A stretch of DNA of 64,000 bases from assembly GCF_041146795.1 (NCBI RefSeq), contig NC_135170.1:32475533-32539532 (forward strand), read 5' to 3'. Shown piece after piece: positions 13,501-24,299 of the stretch (its first letter is position 1; every line of letters begins with the position of its first letter). Both the position numbers and the translations under genes were made by a program. The notes below the pieces were generated by a model. That model made no database searches and was not told where the DNA came from. It saw only the letters and a list, made by a program, of their open reading frames with translations. Source of the stretch: Maylandia zebra. Lineage: Eukaryota > Chordata > Actinopteri > Cichliformes > Cichlidae.

Positions 13501-16351
13501 CAGAAATGATTGCGGTTCTGTGGTTCTCACAATGTTCCTTCTAACAGTCGTGACATTAACAGGATGCTTCCTCGTCAGCACAAACACCTTTTCTTTGGGT
13601 GCTGGTGCCTGTGCACAACAATGGTTGCTCTGTCATCATTCTTTGGACTGAAAACCTGACATGTCACCGTGTCTTCCTCACTTCTTGAAATTAATTATTG
13701 TTGGATTGTGTGACTTTACTTTGGTTACAGGTTGTGATCTTGGCGGTGTAAGGCTTCTAATTGATGACTAAATATGTTATTTAAATGAAAAACAAGGAGG
13801 GAAAATGTGCTAATACTCTTGTGTTCATTTCAGTCTCTGTGGAGGATGTTGTAGAGTTTTATTTGTAAATCACCGGTGCTGCATGTTGGCACTGATGTCT
13901 GACCCGTCTTGTCGACATCAGCAGTTTTCATTTATTATTTGCATGTTGTATCTTGCTTCTTACCTGCGTGCCTCCTGCCATGCAACACACCTGCACGAGT
14001 CACCCTCAGAATAGCCCCATTCATAGATGTATGGCCCCACTACCACTGACTGCCACCTGGTGTGCAAAACATGCATTACACCAATGTCTTTATATTATGT
14101 TTTTCAGTCCAAGCCGCTCTGTTCATATGTAATAAATCAGGCTGTCTGTCTTATTTAACTTCTTTCCAGTAACTACGGCCCCACAATAGCGGTGCAGAAC
14201 GAGGCAGTGAAGCGAGGCTGTCAGCAGGTCCTCTGGCTGTATGGACAAGATGAGGAGATCACCGAGGTCGGCACCATGAACCTCTTTATCTACTGGACCA
14301 ATGAGAAAGGAGGTCAGATTCTTTTTGTTCATATTTGGTTGTTTTTTCACCCAGTCATCTTTTTATTGTTCACACAGTTTAAACCTGCTCTTGTGAATTT
14401 TTCCTCTGTGGATGCAGAGAAAGAGCTGGTGACCCCGCCGCTGGATGGCATTATTCTCCCAGGAGTGACCAGACAGTCGCTGCTGGACCTGGGAAGATCC
14501 TGGGTAAGAGACCGCTGTTAGGTCAACAAGACAGCTGCCGGAGCCCCGCCCACACTGAAAGTCCAGCACAGATGCAGGATAAGCAGAAATAGAACAAAAG
14601 GAGTCTCATTTTTAGTCTGAGTCTTAGTTAGTTTGTAGCATCCCAGTGCTTGTTAGCATTTCCCAGCATGATGTTCAGTGGTGTCATTTTTTGCAGACGA
14701 GCGTTTCCTAGTTTCAGAAATTGTCTTGAACAAATTATTTTGGTTGGTCGGGCTTCTCCGGGTTGCCAGGTGGGAATTTAATGAGGCATTCCAGCTGAAA
14801 GATTACGATTGGGATTTCCAACTTCTACATTTGAATGTAATGCAGCAATAAAAAAAATAAAATAAAAAAAATTCTTTCTTTGTGTGTTTCTGTCAGGGAG
14901 AGTTTAAAGTCACGGAGCGGACTATGGGCATGAAGGAGCTGCTTGGAGCTCTGGATGCCGGGCGAGTCCTGGAGGTGTTTGGTGCAGGGACGGCCTGCGT
15001 CGTCTGCCCCGTCGGCAGCCTCCTCTACAAAGGAAAGGTGGGAGTTCATCTCCTGGTTCTGATGCTGCTTATTTTTCATGAGTAATAGTGACGTTGCGGG
15101 GTTTCCTGTGGCCCATTATCAAACATGAATATTTAATTTTTCTGCTTTGCTGAGTCATCAGGCAACATTTGTGGACAAATAATTATGTGGAAAGTGTTCG
15201 TTTTTAAATATTCATGTTTGACGGTGTGAGGAATCCATGGAAATCACCAATAACGTCAATATTTCCTTCTGTTTTCTCTCAGATGTACCAGATCCCCACC
15301 ATGCAGAACGGTCCAGATCTGGCCAAAAGGTTCTACAAAGAGCTTACTGATATTCAGGTAAGAGCGTCACCACATTTATATCCCAAATCTAAGTATTAGG
15401 CACTTGGAGCATCTTTAAAGTGATCAAGGGAACTTGAATGCTGCTGCTTCCAAGTGGCAGCAAGAGGGAACTGAAAAATACAGGGTCCAGATTCCTAAAG
15501 TGTATCCACACGAAGGCAGAAATGTGTAGTATTTTCATTAGACCTCTTCTGCACACTGTTCTCTTTCAGCAAGGCATGCGCACAGATGTGCAGAATTATT
15601 AGGCTTCAGATTAAATTTAGTGTATGTAAACAGAACCAAAACTCCAAACGTGTGCATGCTGAGTCACAAGAAGCTATTGTCTATGCATACTCTCTCACCC
15701 ACAGAATAGAAGATGGACGTAGCCACTGTGGCATGTGAGCATATTATAGATAACTCTCCTTTTAGTTGTAGAAGGACCAATGTTTACGAAAGATTTCAGG
15801 TTCTATTAAATATTTAACTAGAACCCGAGCCTATGAAGTCACTGAGATCACTGAGCAAGGACGATCAAATTCCCATAAACATCAACTCTTTGCAGCCAGA
15901 GAAGTCGCCCCCTGCTGGCCATTAAAAAGAACTCTGGCTTAAAGCTCTTCTGCACTGGCTACACTCTTTAGGCCTCAGAGCTGTGCCCGTTTAGTTTATG
16001 TGAGGGAAAAGACGCAAAACACACCCATGCATGTTTTGTTTTTCTTTAACACATCCGACCTTGATGCCGATCAGTCCGACAGATATTCTTCTTTCTCAGA
16101 TCAATAATCAGTAAAACATGATATTGAAAGAGTATTTATTTATGACTTGTTTTATGACAGTCTGCTATTGGAATAACAGCACTTGTTGCAGGCCTAGCTT
16201 ATCCTGTGACTTTCTATATGTGAATTTATTTTTTATTTCACGCCCACATTTCCTTCCTCTGTATTTATTTGTTTCCCTCTCCTCTTTTGCTTCCTTGTGT
16301 TTCCTGCAGTACGGACGCACACCAAGTGAATGGGCTCCACTGGTTGTTTAA
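4542..16351 (+). CDS. bcat2: Branched-chain amino-acid aminotransferase 2, mitochondrial
   Basis: Eleven exons join in frame: 4542-4559, 6646-6717, 7167-7367, 7675-7785, 11012-11131, 11247-11410, 14170-14312, 14418-14503, 14897-15037, 15283-15357 and 16310-16351. The product is 390 residues (human BCAT2 392). It moves the amino group of leucine, isoleucine or valine to 2-oxoglutarate, using PLP, in the mitochondrial matrix. Seen: an arginine-rich, acid-free N-terminus of about 30 residues (a targeting peptide, coded by the first two exons), the PLP lysine in AYKMGGNYGP (about residue 226), EVGTMNLF, and the redox CVVC pair (about residues 339 and 342) that marks the mitochondrial isoform. The donor of the 14170-14312 exon (GTCAGA) is weak, but the join restores GEKELVTPP. 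The start is the first ATG, after a short upstream leader, with a purine at -3 (GGAGATGG). Confidence 0.96.
4560..6645 (+). other. bcat2 intron 1, nothing recognised
   Basis: A 2.1-kb AT-rich intron. I see no gene, no clear transposon and no RNA gene. The short ORFs near 5013, 5855 and 6238 show no family resemblance. Confidence 0.5.
9033..10159. mobile_element. hAT-type DNA transposon remnant in bcat2 intron 4
   Basis: The ends are inverted: the left end reads TAGAGGTGGGCGATAT and the right end, reversed, TAGGGCTGGGCGATAT. The flanking 8-mers TGTCACAC (9025-9032) and TGTCTCGC (10160-10167) match at 6 of 8 places, as expected for an aged hAT target duplication. The minus strand at about 9215-9290 codes [20 protein letters not shown], a Brinker/CENP-B-like helix-turn-helix piece, so part of another transposase may be nested or captured here. 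No full transposase is present. Confidence 0.75.
12905..13250 (-). mobile_element. Penelope-like retroelement fossil with GIY-YIG endonuclease piece
   Basis: The minus strand codes a segment with [16 protein letters not shown] and [12 protein letters not shown]. This is close in pattern to the segment at 44.9-45.4 kb and to the GIY-YIG region of Penelope-like elements that I recall from fish genomes. Only this 3' part is present. It is a broken fossil of moderate age inside bcat2 intron 6. Confidence 0.55.
15907..15918 (-). promoter_or_regulatory. CTCF-like motif
   Basis: The minus strand reads CCAGCAGGGGGC, which fits the CTCF core CCASYAGRKGGC at every position. It lies in the last bcat2 intron. 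A motif match alone does not show binding. Confidence 0.35.
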
Positions 16352-17556
16352 ACAGCTACTTTGCACATGCCGGTTGTATCAACATTTAATCCGCTGATTT
16401 CAGTTTGGGACAACCAACAGCGACCCATCCCCTCCCCCCGCACCCACCGCACTCCTTTCATCCAATGAATGCACTCCTGCTTTGTCACTCGGGGACACAG
16501 ACGCCTCTCTCTTCCTGTCTTTTTGGACGCCTTTCACGGATGTTACTGTCTCAGAAAACCAGTTGGTGGTTTGAATGCAGCAATACTAACGGCGACGTTT
16601 GCCGATATCAAGTCCGAAGAAAATTTTAATTGTTGGAGGGGAAAAAAGAGATTTTAAATATTAACATGATTCACAGCATTAATACAGACTAAACTTCACT
16701 CAGATGCTCGTACTTTCATTTTAATCAGCCCAGCATTAACAAACAGGCACATAATTTGACATGTTTCAGGTGTCGTAGTCACAAGCTACAGGTTTGTATT
16801 TGGTGTTTAAGACTTTGGTAGTTGCTGTTACTCATCAACAAATGTCACAACAGCAGTTGATATTAGCTCGTGGTATTTAACCTAAAACCTTTAACTGTTA
16901 CATGTGAGTAGCCAAAACTGGAATAGCCAACCTTGTAAGGATGTGTTATTTCTTATTGTCGTGTACTTGGCGAACTGATCTGTAATTTTTCATGGGGCCA
17001 CGTCGCTTGGACACCAGAGTTTGCACTAAGCTTAGTTGTAACATCTGTGTGTGACTCGGCTTTTTAGAAAATAATCATGAGTGGGTTTTAATGTTTGTTG
17101 GTTTTATTTGTAAAGACTTTGACAGCACAAAAAAAGATTTGAGCAAGCAGCAGCACGCACAAACAGAAGGACTGCTGAACGCCGACACGCTGCAGACGAG
17201 AGAGACTGTTAGATGCTGCACTCCTGAAAAATACTGTACGGTAGCAAATAGACCTGTTATTTTAGAGAGTTTTAAATTATAATTTTTCCTCCTCGTTGTG
17301 ATGTGAAATTCAACCGACTGTCTTCCAGAGTACTTGACTGTGTCACCATGTGTTTAGCTGTGACTTTCTCTGCTATATTTGTACACGCTGTAAGTCTCCT
17401 CTGTCCAAGTGCCTGATCTGTCTGTCAGCTTCTTCTTCATCTGTCCATTTAAAGCTGCTGATTTTGTCTTTAGGGGATGTAGCTGGATATGTAAAGCAAT
17501 ATCTGTTTAGTTTTTTAAATGTGCTGTTAGCTTTACTTGGCTGTTTTTGTTTTTAC

Positions 17557-17562
17557 AATAAA
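17557..17562 (+). terminator. Likely poly(A) signal of bcat2
   Basis: AATAAA followed by a GT-rich stretch (17575-17605), 1.2 kb after the bcat2 stop. The 16352-17556 stretch is then a long 3' UTR with no other feature that I recognise. Confidence 0.6.
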
Positions 17563-17849
17563 GCAAGGTTGAGTTCAGTGGGTCCTTTGTTTGTTTTTGG
17601 GGTTTTTTTAAAAAATCATCTGTATTTAAATTTAGCATTTGATTAAAAGTTCTTCTAGATGATATTAATAATAATCATTTAATCAGTGTTTTGGTGATGA
17701 ATTTATGATTTAAGCTTTGTGGTGTGACTGAAGGAACCATTAGAAGATGGGTACAATGCGGTGAGCAGCAATACTCAGGCTGTGGCGATCAAACAGATGC
17801 AATCCCTCACACTTACAGCAGCATCAGCAGCCTTAACAAGCAGTTGAAT

Positions 17850-17880
17850 GTGTGCACCTGATAAAGTGGCTGGTGAATGT
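17850..17880 (+). mobile_element. Terminal end of a Tc1/mariner-like transposon
   Basis: The sequence TGCACCTGATAAAGTGGCTG resembles the common fish transposon end that reads as GTACACCTAATAAAGTGGCC. It is the same family type as the copy at 53.2-53.6 kb. Only the end is recognisable. Confidence 0.45.
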
Positions 17881-17933
17881 CTTTCATGTTATTGTGCAAA
17901 ACCAATTCTAACAAGCTTGAAAGTCAATGTTTG

Positions 17934-18545
17934 CTGTGACCGCCTTTATTCCTCAACACATCCTGAACTTTCGTAGGTGCGCTTTCTTGTGATTTCTTTA
18001 AGTAGTCTTCAGAATGAATTCTTCGGGCTTGTGGAAGGACATTCAGACCTCTGCAAGTTGTTCCATCCTGTCAAAATGATCTCATACGTCCAGACTGTGA
18101 GGAGGTCAAACCCTGATGCTTTCCAGATGGATCAAAACGTGGTACTTTTCTGTGTTTGTAATTCCATCAATTTTGACAAAATCTCCAAGACCACAGGCTG
18201 AAACCACGACAGAGGCTCCATTGTGTTTACAGATGGCTGTAGACGCTTCCTGTCGTACGTCTGTTGTGCCTCGTCTGTAAATACTGACAAAGATTAAACC
18301 AAATATTTAAAATTTGGATTCTTCACTCCATCAGATCTTTTGCCACAGATTTTCAGTCCAGTTCTTGTGTAATTTGGAATATCTCTGACTTTTCCCCCAC
18401 TTTCCTTAAGAATAGCCTCTTCACAGCTGCTCATCTACAAGACGTTTGTGTCGAGGCTTCAGTGAGCAGTAGATGGACCAGCTGAAGGTCCAGATCTCTC
18501 AGGTCTTCTGCCAAGTCTTTGCTGGATTGTCTTTTTCCCTTAAAA
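17934..18545 (-). pseudogene. Tc1/mariner-like transposase remnant
   Basis: On the minus strand, pieces of a Tc1-like transposase appear in order: AVKRLFLRK near 18430, an altered VNTMEPLSWF segment near 18215, and a C-terminus SEDYLKKSQESAPTKVQDVL then RNKGGHSKH and a stop at 17934-17936. Several frameshifts and stops separate them, and the DDE residues cannot be followed. The copy lies between the convergent 3' ends of bcat2 and ifi35. Confidence 0.7.
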
Positions 18546-18927
18546 CATGGCATCTGCTGTCAGGGTTTTTTTTTTATTTTGTTTTTCCCCTCCACTTTTT
18601 TTAGTTTGTAATTTTAAGGACAGACTGCATGCACACCATGTTTTCAGCTAAAAACTCTGGGAAATCCTTGTTGGTGCAAAATTACAATTTCGTGCTTGTC
18701 AGTTATCTTTGGCATCTTTTGTGGTTGATCTGAAAAAATGGGAACAAATTACTGTTTATGTGACAGGCTGCTAGTAACAAAGTGCCTAAAGACACGGTGT
18801 GAAATTGGCTTTATAAGTTGCCTTTTTATCTTTGATTAATTTAATTGGTCGGGGTTATCTGTCCACTATCAAATACAAGCGTGTCAAAAAGCACCAAATG
18901 TCCAAAGAGGATTTTCTCACAATTAAC

Positions 18928-18933
18928 TTTTAT
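18928..18933 (-). terminator. Poly(A) signal of ifi35
   Basis: AATAAA on the minus strand, 548 bases after the ifi35 stop codon. The 3' UTR is AT-rich with no recognised feature. Confidence 0.55.
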
Positions 18934-19481
18934 TCTTTTATGAATACAATAAAATGGAGCCCACGACATCCAACAAGGCAATCTTCTTAAAAATAAGTAA
19001 TTCAGTTGCTTTGCATACAGAAATCCAGACGCTTCTCCAGTAACTAAAGATGGACGCCGCCATCTTTTTCACAGAAAGAAAAAAAATGAGATATGGCACA
19101 ACTACTAAACTTTTTTTTTCTATTTTAGCAGGAAAAAAACTTCATTTCATACAGTTTAATATTTTACATTTGTCTGCACTAAGACTGGAAATTGTTTCAT
19201 CAGCAGTTTATGTAAATGCAATATAATCAAGATGTATTGCATGACTATAATACCACAGTATTTACCCAGGTTAAATACTTTATAGATACACTTTCACTTG
19301 AATCTCTGCAATCATAGAAAAATTACCACCCACTTTTTCTGACGCCAAAAATCCCCTTTGAATAATAACTTTTATAAATTTATGCTGACTTCCCTCAAGC
19401 AAGGGACAAAAACAAGTTCCGGTCCTCATTTCTGGTAGATGATATTAACCCTGAACCTTTGTCCAAGCAGCAGTGGTGGAT

Positions 19482-19732
19482 CTACTGTTCCTCATCCTCA
19501 GAGTCTGGTGTGACGCCTCCAAACACAGCAGAGGTGTGCTCTCCCAGCGGGTTGTAGAGGAAAGCTTCGATTTCTCCCCCGCCGTTGGTGTTTTTCTGGA
19601 AGTGGATTTCTAGCAGGTCCTGCAGAGTTTCCCGCTCCATGATGTCGGGTATTCCTGTCAGCATTACCGCCCGAGGACACTGCGTCATCTTGGTCTGATG
19701 GACGATCCACCACACACACCCCCACACACACC

Positions 19733-19767
<35 letters not shown>

Positions 19768-19790
19768 CCACACACACCCCCACACACACC

Positions 19791-19837
<47 letters not shown>

Positions 19838-22800
19838 CCCTCAAATTTATTAAAATATATTTTATTAGAATTTCAGTAAGAGCAGATACAGATAATCTGA
19901 TAAATGTGCTTACCTTCAGGTTTGAAATTTTCCCGTTGAGGAAAGGCGTCACTCTCACTGTGTGCTTCTTCTTTTGGACACTCAAGTCATGGAACTCATT
20001 TTGTACCACACGTTTGGCAACTAATACAAAAGAAACAGTCCATCAGCTGGTGGTCAACAACAACAATCCTGATTACTCTTTATATGCACAGCTCAGAACA
20101 TCATAATCCACCAAACACAGAGTTATTCTTGTCTCTGAAGTTTCATTTAAACAAACTGCCCTGTGACATGAGGGTAAAATATTCGATGCTCACTGTTCTC
20201 CGCAAACGTGAGGACCACCGTCTCAGAGTCAGACAGGTATTCACAGTCCGCCACCTCACCGCCTCCATTTTTAGTTTTGGAGAAATGGATCTCCAGCTTG
20301 TCCACCAGAGTCTCGGTCTCCATTCTGGGCAGGTTGGAGATTAAAATACGCTGAGAAGAAACCTCAGAGTCGATCTGCGGGAACAGACGGGACACGTGAG
20401 CAGATCAGCTAAACCTGGGCCGACGCCGTCTTTGATTCGCTGTGGTCGTTTGTTTTACCTCCACCAGCTTGGGCAGCATCAGATGAACCGGCCTGGCCTC
20501 CACTGTGATGCTGCACTCTCCTCCCAGATCCACCTGATGCTTCTTCAGTTCCAGAATCTTCCTTGCCACTGGAAAATGAAACAGAAAGATCCGGAATTTT
20601 AAATTTAATTTATATTTTTGAAAATAGCCGAAAGTGATGATGAGAGCCTGAAGATTCATCTTGCAGATTATTTATTTCATTTTGGAGCCCTAATAATCTA
20701 ATAATAAAGAACTAATAATTTTATTTGGCTCCAGTTTAAAGCCAAATAAGCTGCAAAAAGCATCTTCCTGCTTGCAGCTTAGTAGCTGGTTTTGAAAAGT
20801 GACATTAGGCCCCCTAGTGGCTCAGTTTTGCCCTGCAGCTGAAGGTAGATACATTTATCAACATACTTTTTGAATTTTTCTGTTGAATGTGGCACAAAAA
20901 CGTGAGTGCGATCCATCTACCTGCTGTTTAAGCCACCTACAGAAGGTTAAAGGGGGAGGAGCTAAAGCAGCTTGTTTAATTTAGAAGTCCTGCACCAAAC
21001 CCCAAAGTAAGAAAAATAAAAATTATTTTGAACAGCAAATCACGCAAAGCTCCTCCGGTACAGTGCATGAATAAAAATATGGAAATTAGCATTTTAATAC
21101 TTTATGCACACTTTTTAATGTTTCTGTTAAAAATAAGATCTAATCACCTGCTTCCTTTTAACAAACGCAGATAAATCTGAACCACGCCAGTGCCGGCAAA
21201 AACTCACCGACTTCCTCCTCGAAGGTAATCAGCGCCGTCCCGCCATCCATCGGGTAAACGATATGTGGCTTCATCTCAAACTCTTGCTTGTTGTTTGCAT
21301 TTCCAGTCGCTCCCTTGAAGACCATGTCCCTCTCTGGTACAGAGGTGAACACCTGAAATCAGCAGGTACAGGTTAACGGGGTGAGGTCACGGCGTGTCGG
21401 GCTGCAGAAGGGGGTGTGTCTCATCAGGTTAACGTACGTCGGCCTGTTGCATCAGGTGCTTCTTATTGGCCTCTTCCTCCTTAATAGCAGCATTAGTTTC
21501 CTTGATCTCCGCCACCAGTTTGAGCTCCTCCTGCTTTAGCAGATCCAGCTTCGACTAGAAGACACAGAAATCAAAAAGCATTTAAGGTTTTGTGGGATTC
21601 TAATGTGCTGTTTTCTAGTGATTCAGTTTCTTAATTTACACTGTTAGGAAAGCAATTACAAGTATTTACATTCACTCAATATTAACAATAACATGTACTA
21701 TTTTGTTAATTGTTGTTTAATGCCATTGCGTTGCTTGTCCTATTGTTAATATATATTTTTATGAGTTATTGTCACTTAAAATTTTCCATTTCATATTTAA
21801 CTCCCACCTTGTTTTCAAAGGCGCAACCTTAAAATTCATGGAATAACTATTATCTGTCCTCTTGACTCCTTGTTTCCTTCCTGTTATTGAACCTCTGCCA
21901 TCTGACCAACATTTTTCCCTTGAGGGGAAGTGCAGTGAGGAAATTCCTTGGGTTTTACTCTATACTTATTCGCAGTGCTTTAAATGGTGGTGGAAAAACT
22001 CAGAGTAACACTGAGAAATAAGCATGTTTATGTCACACATGCTTTACCTTTTCATTGGCTAGCTGGTCTCCGTAGGAGCGTTTGTCAGCTTCCAGATCCT
22101 GGGTCAGTTTGTCAGTGCGGTGTTTGAACTGCTGCTTCAGATCTCGCCGGTCTTGTATAGTTTTAGTCAGCTCCTTTGTCTCCTCCATCAGCTGGTCATA
22201 CTTTTTCTGTGGACACAGAGGGAGAGCTGAGTCCAGGCTGTTGTTATTATTGATGTCTAATCAGCATGACATGTAACATCTCTTTAAACACGAAATTTTG
22301 TGGTTGTATTTTGTGCAGAACAACAGAACAACTCTTCTCGGAGTTTAATAAATGTTAAAACAGTTATTTTAATAACACATTATCTCTTCTGAGTTTTGTT
22401 CTTCTGCTCCTAATAAATACAGCATGCTTATGCTGTGTATATGTATTTCAGCCTTTATTTAACCAAAACTGAATCTGTGTGTGAGCATTCAGCTAAGATA
22501 GACAGCAGCTCAATCTGCAGTGTTTACAGAACAACACACACACACCTTTAGTGGAAGTGTTTCTGATTTTAAAGCTGAACCTATGGTCAAAGGCAGGACC
22601 TGGACAGAGACATGCAGTGGACCTCACACACCTGCACATTCAGTTTTCTTTTCACCCGAGCGCCTGCTGGTTATTGTAAACATTTCTCCTGTTTTGTGTT
22701 AAAACACCAGAAACAGAATTGCTGCTCACCTCATCGGGGACATTACTACACTGTAGTGCAACATACGTTAAAGTCTCCTTTACATTATGTCTACATTATT

Positions 22801-23823
22801 ATACTCTTCCATTTTTGACCCATTAAGCCATGAAGGTTTAATTAAATTGTATGATTTCGTGATAAAAGCGTGTTCCCTCCACAGCGTGGATGAACGAGAA
22901 CTTGGATTCAGAATGCTAACTTGCAGTTTTTTGAGAAGTTTGATATACGTTTGTGATCATATGATGCAAAATGTGCACTCCTGATCTTTCTCGTAACAGT
23001 AAATAATATTCCCAAAATGTCCAGGATGCAGATCGGGATTGACTCCAGAACTTTAACCACTTGTTTGGCGACACCACCCCTGTGGTAAAATGTTCATGCA
23101 ACCTCTTGGGTAATAGTGCTCCATACTAAACAGAACTAATCACACAGCCTCTTTAGTGGAGGTAGAAATCACGAGATCGAGAACTGGACCTGACAGAGAG
23201 CTTTCTCCCTACTAGAAATAGCAGTTTTAGGAAGTCAACATGCTTACAGCAGAAGATAAAAACATGAAACTTGTGTACGTTTAGAATGCCTGTCTCAAAA
23301 TAAAAAAGGTTTTGAGTCTGTTTTTTGAATATACACACATATGTAACTGATCTCAGGTCAGCAGGTGGCTTGTTCCACAAAAAAGGACCACAGAAACCGA
23401 AGCACCCGCAGCATACTTGGATCTCATTTTAGGACTGGGTTGTATTCAGAGACATGAATAGTTTAGGAGCCCTGCGTGTAACTGGAGGTAAACTGCCCAA
23501 GTGTAATGAAGCCGCACTCATAAATTCTCAATGCACCTTGTAGTTTTTGATTGAAGCCTTAATCCCCTCCAAGGTGTCCTCGGATTGTGAATCCGGAACC
23601 AGAGAGAAGTCCTGAAACACAACATGGAGACACGGAATGCCGGAAGGTAAGTAAACGCCTACACTCAGGCTGTGTAACACAGTGGGTTAAATAGATATCT
23701 TTAACACACTTAATAAATGTTGGCAGGGAGAGCAGCATTACGCGTGTGGTTTAAAACGCTTTGATAATAACGACAACAACAACAGGAAGAAGCAAAACGA
23801 GCTCTCACCTCGTCTGACGACAT
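19482..23823 (-). CDS. ifi35: Interferon-induced protein 35 (NMI/IFI35 family)
   Basis: Nine coding exons join in frame (transcript order): 23823-23809, 23611-23537, 22206-22048, 21554-21438, 21352-21208, 20568-20459, 20374-20194, 20020-19914 and 19694-19482, giving 373 residues. The N-terminal third (about 25-120) is a charged coiled coil. Two NMI/IFI35 (NID) domains follow, each with the hallmark NGGGEV/NGGGEI. FLNGKI and CPRAVMLTGIPDI match human IFI35 better than human NMI. The family forms cytosolic complexes with NMI and modulates innate immune signalling after interferon. A noncoding first exon (about 24167-24200) is split from the ATG exon (23835-23809), and an ISRE lies just upstream. 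The neighbour rpl27 is the same as in human. The long coiled coil is NMI-like, so nmi is the main alternative. The acceptor of the last exon is inferred and unusual. Confidence 0.87.
19711..19834. repeat. CA-repeat with CCCCC interruptions in last ifi35 intron
   Basis: A (CA)n tract broken by several CCCCC runs, filling most of the 219-base final intron. In the transcript it reads as GU repeats with GGGGG runs that end about 17 bases before the inferred 3' splice site at 19694/19695. Confidence 0.9.
20809..20820 (-). promoter_or_regulatory. CTCF-like motif
   Basis: The minus strand reads CCACTAGGGGGC, a full match to the CTCF core CCASYAGRKGGC. It lies in the ifi35 intron between 20568 and 21208. 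Confidence 0.35.
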
Positions 23824-24209
23824 AGTGAAAGTAACCTGGAAAAAAAGTTTACAAAACATTACAGATGTGACACACTGTCACTCACTTGAACAGCCAAATG
23901 AGGTTTTTAACAGAGGATCGACACAGACTGAGAGTCAAACAGCTAAAACACAGCTCAAGTAAACTTCACAACAACAAAATGTACCGCAGGCCTGCTTTAA
24001 ACCACACACAGATGACATCTCAGTAAGTTGAATTACTCTGAACCTGGAAATAAATCACCTAAATCAAGCCTCTGATGAAAACTCCCACATTTCACATGAA
24101 TTTGCGTGTTTTTATCAAGGTTTATTTCTTATTTTAAAAAAAAAAAAGCAGCCGCAGTGAACCTACCTCCTCCCGACGATCACTGCTCTCAACTCACACT
24201 CGTTCTTTC

Positions 24210-24223
24210 AGTTTCTCTTTCCC
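24210..24223 (+). promoter_or_regulatory. Interferon-stimulated response element of ifi35
   Basis: AGTTTCTCTTTCCC on the plus strand, that is GGGAAAGAGAAACT on the coding strand, a complete match to GAAANNGAAACT bound by ISGF3 and IRFs. It lies just upstream of the inferred noncoding first exon (donor at 24166/24167), which is where such an element works. This fits an interferon-induced gene. Confidence 0.85.
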
Positions 24224-24271
24224 CGCAGGAAGATCCCCTGCGTCTTTACGTATAATTAATGCCGCTTCCCA

Positions 24272-24285
24272 CCAGCAGGGGGAGC
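24272..24285 (+). promoter_or_regulatory. CTCF-like motif beside the ifi35 promoter
   Basis: CCAGCAGGGGGAGC matches 13 of 14 positions of the CTCF consensus. It is about 50 bases upstream of the ISRE. It points the opposite way from the motifs at 15.9 and 20.8 kb. Confidence 0.35.
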
Positions 24286-24299
24286 TGCATCCAAAATAA

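Noticed and set aside
19482-20009. A single 175-codon minus-strand ORF
   Set aside because: It runs through an intron made of GU repeat. The real protein is made by splicing 20020-19914 to 19694-19482, which joins the IFI35-like sequence in phase.
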